From Caulobacter segnis (GTDB lineage Bacteria; Pseudomonadota; Alphaproteobacteria; Caulobacterales; Caulobacteraceae): a stretch of DNA of 64,000 nt. Below, piece by piece: positions 60,475 to 64,000 of this stretch (position 1 is the first letter of the stretch; each line of letters begins with the position of its first letter). The notes under the pieces were generated by a model, which was given only the letters and a program-made list of their open reading frames with translations, was not told the DNA's origin and made no database searches. Made by a program: the position numbers and the translations under genes. Where the stretch lies: positions 5,109,282 to 5,173,281 of the forward strand of contig NZ_CP082923.1 of assembly GCF_019931575.1 (NCBI RefSeq), given 5' to 3'.

Positions 60475-61338
60475 TTGCCCGAATTGCCCGAAGTGGAGAC
60501 CGTCCGGCGCGGTCTCGAACCCGTTCTTTCTGGCGCGCGCCTGGCCCGCGTACGCGCCAACCGGCCCGACCTGCGCTTTCCGCTGCCCGACGGTTTCGTC
60601 CAGCGGCTGACCGGCGCCAGGATCCTGCGCCTGGACCGTCGGGCCAAGTACATCCTGGCGCCGCTGGACCGGGGCGACACCCTGGTGATGCACCTGGGGA
60701 TGACCGGCCGCTTCGAGATCGCCGCGCCGGAGGGAACGGTTCGCCCGGGCGACTTCGCCCGCGAGGTCAAACCCGACGACAAGCACGCCCATGTGGTCTT
60801 CGAGACCGAGGCCGGCGGCCTGGTCACCTATTACGACCCGCGCCGGTTCGGTTTCATGGACCTGATCCCGACCGACCGCGTCAGCCATCACCCCTGGTTC
60901 GCGACCATGGGTCCCGAGCCGCTGGGCGAGGGCTTCGACGCCAAGACGCTGGAAAAAGCCTTCGCCAACCGCAAGCAGGGGCCCAAGACCCTGCTGCTGG
61001 ACCAGCGCACCGTGGCGGGCCTGGGCAATATCTATGTGTGCGAGGCCCTGCACCGCGCGGGCATCTCGCCGTTCAAGCCGTCGGGCGGCATCGCCAAGAG
61101 GCGCCTCGCCCCGCTGACGACCGCGATCAAGGACGTCCTGGCCGAAGCCGTCGAGGTTGGCGGCTCCTCGCTGAAGGACTTCGCGGCCGCCGACGGCGCG
61201 CTGGGCTATTTCCAGCATCGCTTCCGCGTCTACGACCGCGAGGGCGAGCCATGCCCGACCCCCGGCTGCAAGGGCGTCATCGCCCGCGAGGTCCAGGCGG
61301 GGAGGTCGACCTTCTTCTGCCCGGTCTGCCAGGTGTGA
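60475..61338 (+). CDS. mutM: Formamidopyrimidine-DNA glycosylase MutM
   Basis: 287 residues from TTG 60475. It removes 8-oxoguanine and FaPy lesions. Catalytic P1-E2 (PELPEVE once the initiator is removed), helix-two-turn-helix, and the C-terminal zinc finger CPTPGC-x16-CPVC. Its stop abuts the convergent acyltransferase stop. Start has no AUG alternative. Confidence 0.96.
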   Translation: MPELPEVETVRRGLEPVLSGARLARVRANRPDLRFPLPDGFVQRLTGARILRLDRRAKYILAPLDRGDTLVMHLGMTGRFEIAAPEGTVRPGDFAREVKPDDKHAHVVFETEAGGLVTYYDPRRFGFMDLIPTDRVSHHPWFATMGPEPLGEGFDAKTLEKAFANRKQGPKTLLLDQRTVAGLGNIYVCEALHRAGISPFKPSGGIAKRRLAPLTTAIKDVLAEAVEVGGSSLKDFAAADGALGYFQHRFRVYDREGEPCPTPGCKGVIAREVQAGRSTFFCPVCQV

Positions 61339-62508
61339 TCAGGCCCGCCGCGCCAGGACCCTGCCCGCCAGCCAGCGCCGCGCCGGCTCGTCATAGAGCT
61401 TGAGGCAGGCCCAGGCGATCGTGACGGCCAGGACGAACAGGCCAGCGCCGACCAGGGCGCCCTGGGCCGGGGCGGGTTTCTTGTCCACGACCCAGCCGGT
61501 GTAGATGTAGATCAGCGGATAGTGGGTGATGTAGAGCGGGTAGGAGAGGTCGCCGAAGAAGCGGGCGATCCGCACGCTGGGGCCGTCGGCGTCCTTCTCG
61601 CCGGCCCCGATGGCCACGATCAGCGGGAACAGCAGGATCACGCAGGCCGCCTCGTAGAGGCCGTTGATCCAGCGCAGGTCGCCGACGCCAAAACGCGGCA
61701 GGGAGAAGGCGACGACCAGCAGCAGGCTGCAGACGGCGAAGGCGTTCTTCACCCGGATCCGCTTGCCCAGCCGCATCAGCAGCACGCCGGCGAAGAACGG
61801 GAACATCACCCGGGTGAGGCCGATCTGGATCCCGCTGGCGTCCAGGGCCCAGCCGCCGATCACGTCGCCGCGCGGACCCAGCACCAGCAGGCCGACCAGG
61901 GCCAGGGCTGAGGCGGCGACCAGCGCCCCCAGCCAGCGGACGGGCAGCTTCCGCAGGCCCACGGCGTAGAGGATGTTGCCGATGTATTCGTAGAACAGCG
62001 ACCACTGCGGGCCGTTCAGCGGATAGATCTCGCCCCAGCCGCGGATCTCGGCCGACGGCGTCAGCGGGATCATCACGAAGCCCAGCAGCAGGACGCCCGC
62101 GACCTGCCAGGCCGGGACGGTCGCCAGCTTCGGGAACAGCGAGGAGTGCTGGAAGACTAGCAGGGCCGCGCCGATCAGGCCGCCGGCGATGATCATCGGC
62201 TGCAGCCGGACCAGCCGGCGCTTGTAGAAATCCCACTGGCCCATGCCCGCCGCCCAGCGGTCGTCATAGGCGTAGGCGATCACGAAGCCAGACAGCAGGA
62301 AGAAGAAATCCACCGCCAGGTAGCCATGGTTGATGATCTGCCGCGCGGGATCGCCGCCGGCCCAGGCCTCGAACAGGTGGAAGACCACCACCATCAGGGA
62401 GGCCACGCCGCGCAGGCCGTCCAGGATGACGTAGTGGCTCTTGCCGGAGGTGAAGGGAGGGGCGGGCGCGACAGCGTCGGTCGAGGTCGCCGCGGCGGAA
62501 ACGGTCAT
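61339..62508 (-). CDS. OafA/OatA-like acyltransferase 3
   Basis: 389 residues. Ten or more transmembrane helices with the catalytic ILDGLRGVASLMVVVFHL in the first (His) and RRLVRLQPM after helix 3. Such enzymes O-acetylate surface polysaccharides, peptidoglycan or other carbohydrates. Start ATG 62508 (MTVSAAATSTD); an upstream extension would read into the promoter region. Acceptor unknown. Confidence 0.88.
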   Translation of the reverse strand: MTVSAAATSTDAVAPAPPFTSGKSHYVILDGLRGVASLMVVVFHLFEAWAGGDPARQIINHGYLAVDFFFLLSGFVIAYAYDDRWAAGMGQWDFYKRRLVRLQPMIIAGGLIGAALLVFQHSSLFPKLATVPAWQVAGVLLLGFVMIPLTPSAEIRGWGEIYPLNGPQWSLFYEYIGNILYAVGLRKLPVRWLGALVAASALALVGLLVLGPRGDVIGGWALDASGIQIGLTRVMFPFFAGVLLMRLGKRIRVKNAFAVCSLLLVVAFSLPRFGVGDLRWINGLYEAACVILLFPLIVAIGAGEKDADGPSVRIARFFGDLSYPLYITHYPLIYIYTGWVVDKKPAPAQGALVGAGLFVLAVTIAWACLKLYDEPARRWLAGRVLARRA

Positions 62509-62677
62509 GCGAAGTGTGGGCCCCCACCCTTTTGTCTTGGCGACCGGGTCGGGCCGCGCCGGAGGGTTGTCGTGTTCGCGGTCAAACCGCAAGAGGCCTC
62601 GCGCTGACCCCGCGTCAGGGCTCCCCAAGGCCGCCGGCCTCTCTATAAAGACAGCGCTCAAGCAGGAGACCGCCCCG

Positions 62678-63466
62678 ATGGCCGACTACCAGACCCTGAT
62701 CGTCGAAGCGCCCGAAGGCGCGCCGGGCGTGACCCTGATCCGCCTGAACCGGCCCGAGGCCCTGAACGCCCTGAACACCCAGCTGCTGGGCGAGCTGGCC
62801 CAGGCGCTGGCGGTCGCCGAAGCCGACGACGGGGTGGGCTGCATCGTGCTGACCGGCTCGGCCAAGGCCTTCGCCGCCGGCGCCGACATCAAGGAGATGT
62901 CGGACAAGACCTACGCCCAGATGTTCAAGGCCGACTTCTTCACCGCCGGGGCGCGGGCGATCGAGCAGTGCCGCAAGCCGATCATCGCCGCCGTTTCCGG
63001 CTACGCCCTGGGCGGCGGTTGCGAGCTGGCCATGATGTGCGACTTCATCCTGGCCGCCGACACCGCCAAGTTCGGCCAGCCCGAGATCAATCTGGGCGTC
63101 GCGCCCGGCATCGGCGGCACCCAGCGCCTGACCCGCTTCGTCGGCAAGTCCAAGGCCATGGACATGATCCTGACCGGCCGGATGATGGACGCCGCCGAGG
63201 CCGAGCGCTCGGGCCTGGTGTCGCGGATCTTCCCGGCCGACAGCCTGGTCGACGAGGCCCTGGCGGTCGCCGCCAAGATCGCCGGCCAGTCGCCGCTGGC
63301 CGTGGCCATGAACAAGGAACTGGTCGAGGCCGCCTATGAGACGACCCTGACGACGGGGGTCGCGCTGGAGCGTCGCCTGTTCCACTCGCTGTTCGCGTTC
63401 GAGGATCAGAAGGAGGGCATGGCGGCCTTCGTCGAGAAACGTAAACCGGCATTCCGGGCACGGTAA
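62678..63466 (+). CDS. Enoyl-CoA hydratase (crotonase)
   Basis: 262 residues. Hydrates trans-2-enoyl-CoA, probably in beta-oxidation. AFAAGADIKEM, catalytic Glu in GGGCELAMMCD and second Glu in QPEINLGVAPGIGG are intact. Start ATG 62678 follows GGAGACC. An in-frame extension upstream would cover the divergent promoter. Confidence 0.93.
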   Translation: MADYQTLIVEAPEGAPGVTLIRLNRPEALNALNTQLLGELAQALAVAEADDGVGCIVLTGSAKAFAAGADIKEMSDKTYAQMFKADFFTAGARAIEQCRKPIIAAVSGYALGGGCELAMMCDFILAADTAKFGQPEINLGVAPGIGGTQRLTRFVGKSKAMDMILTGRMMDAAEAERSGLVSRIFPADSLVDEALAVAAKIAGQSPLAVAMNKELVEAAYETTLTTGVALERRLFHSLFAFEDQKEGMAAFVEKRKPAFRAR

Positions 63467-63509
63467 TCGATTGCGCCAAAATGGTCGCAGGATTCATGCC
63501 TGTGGACCG

Positions 63510-63538
63510 TTGACCCCGGCGAGCGCTTCCCGTATATC
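63510..63538 (+). promoter_or_regulatory. Predicted rpsT promoter
   Basis: TTGACC (63510-63515), 17-bp spacer, TATATC (63533-63538). Predicted start about 63545, giving a leader of about 57 bases to the rpsT ATG. The best -35/-10 match in the window. Confidence 0.6.
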
Positions 63539-63601
63539 CGCGCGCTCTATTTTCCCTGCTTCGCGGCCGCCCGCGCGGCTGTCCGTTTGAAGGTCCGACC
63601 C

Positions 63602-63877
63602 ATGGCCAATAATCCCGGCGCCAAGAAAGCGATCCGCAAGATCGCTCGCCGCACCGAAGTCAACACCGCCCGCCGCTCGCGCGTGCGCACCTTCCTGCGC
63701 AAGTTCGAAGACGCCATCGCCAAGGGCGACGTGGCCGTCGCCAAGGCCGCCTTCGTGGAAGCTCAATCGGAGCTGATGCGCGCGGTTTCGAAGGGCGTCG
63801 TTCACCCGAACACCGGCTCGCGCAAGGTGTCGCGTCTGGCTGCTCGTCTGAAGAAGCTGGATAAGGCCGCCGCCTAG
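63602..63877 (+). CDS. rpsT: 30S ribosomal protein S20
   Basis: 91 residues. S20 binds 16S rRNA early in 30S assembly. A basic helix with MANNPGAKKAIRKI and KGVVHPNTGSRKVSRLA. ATG 63602 is chosen because it gives the family start; a start at 63587 adds MKVRP. It has its own promoter and is followed by two hairpins. In many alphaproteobacteria dnaA lies next to rpsT; that gene is outside the window. Confidence 0.96.
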   Translation: MANNPGAKKAIRKIARRTEVNTARRSRVRTFLRKFEDAIAKGDVAVAKAAFVEAQSELMRAVSKGVVHPNTGSRKVSRLAARLKKLDKAAA

Positions 63878-63881
63878 TCCA

Positions 63882-63915
63882 GAATTCGGACGAACGCCGT
63901 TCGTCCAACGAATTC
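63882..63915 (+). other. Inverted repeat just after rpsT
   Basis: GGACGAAC (63888-63895) and GTTCGTCC (63899-63906) form an 8-bp stem with a three-base loop; GAATTC is repeated on both flanks. No U tract follows it directly, so it may be an operator or an RNA structure rather than a terminator. Confidence 0.6.
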
Positions 63916-63926
63916 AAGTATTTACG

Positions 63927-63956
63927 AAAGCCGGTCAGGTTCGCCTGGCCGGCTTT
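63927..63956 (+). terminator. Terminator after rpsT
   Basis: Stem AAAGCCGGTCAGG / CCTGGCCGGCTTTT with one G-U pair and a TTCG loop, followed by T-rich sequence. It is a typical intrinsic terminator separating rpsT from whatever lies downstream. Confidence 0.85.
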
Positions 63957-64000
63957 TGCTTTGAATCCAACGCGCTGTTCCTGCCGTTGCAATCTGTGAT

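Overview
The window is a 64 kb, high-GC stretch of alphaproteobacterial chromosome that looks like the origin region of a Caulobacter species. Four lines of evidence converge. (1) The ppsR-hemE intergenic region carries four exact TTAA-N7-TTAA boxes (the CtrA recognition sequence), a TGATCCACA DnaA G-box and several GANTC (CcrM) sites, which is the layout of the Caulobacter origin Cori. (2) mnmE-mnmG-rsmG-parA-parB lie about 7-12 kb away, with a cluster of GTTTCACGTGAAAC-type parS sites. (3) ntrZ, a CenR-type regulator and secB occur in the expected neighbourhood. (4) The ParB sequence closely resembles, but as I remember it is not identical to, C. crescentus ParB, so a related species is likely. 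Species assignment is inference.

Layout. 1-171: 5' part of an exported, porin-like gene. 492-4192 (minus): ppsR-maf-aroE-coaE-dnaQ, transcribed away from the origin with start/stop overlaps. 4150-4638: Cori. 4639-8875 (plus): hemE-hemH-hemJ (last steps of haem synthesis) and rho, closed by a strong terminator. 8959-10634 (minus): quinone oxidoreductase and dienelactone hydrolase. 10764-16798 (plus): a small conserved protein, mnmE, mnmG, rsmG, parA, parB with the parS cluster. 16799-17298: terminator, a 111-bp palindromic repeat and a possible tiny ORF. 17299-22118 (minus): DUF3576 lipoprotein, leuS, lptE, holA. 22386-29010: ntrZ, ThiE-like, YggS, L,D-transpeptidase, cenR, secB, TimA, mltA, Smr and cupin genes. 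29027-33111 (minus): adenosine kinase and hisBHAFE. 33260-39984: ATP-grasp, nth, DUF2244, Ada-like, hslU/hslV with an intervening secreted protein, and a MoeB/ThiF protein. 40052-46285: hydrolase, CoA transferase, S9 peptidase, hydroxyacid dehydrogenase and SH3 protein. 46356-50885 (plus): fabA-fabB-SPINDLY-type glycosyltransferase-fabI. 50899-54233 (minus): emrA-emrB-tetR efflux operon. 54484-63877: small membrane peptide, dut, esterase, coaBC, a lipoprotein, ubiB-ubiE, mutM, an acyltransferase, an enoyl-CoA hydratase and rpsT.

How it works together: the window combines replication initiation (Cori), segregation (ParABS), replication fidelity and polymerase subunits (dnaQ, holA, dut, mutM, nth), tRNA modification, haem/quinone/CoA biosynthesis and envelope control (NtrZ, CenR, MltA, LptE, SecB). 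Gene packing is very tight: convergent genes often share stop codons, and many operons use ATGA/GTGA/TGATG overlaps. I see no rRNA, tRNA, CRISPR array, insertion sequence or prophage. The main points to follow up are the CcrM site inside a CtrA box, parS sites embedded in coding sequence including an outlier near 9.5 kb, a lipoprotein with a toxin-like C-terminal domain, the glycosyltransferase inside the fab cluster, and a putative operator in the emrA promoter.
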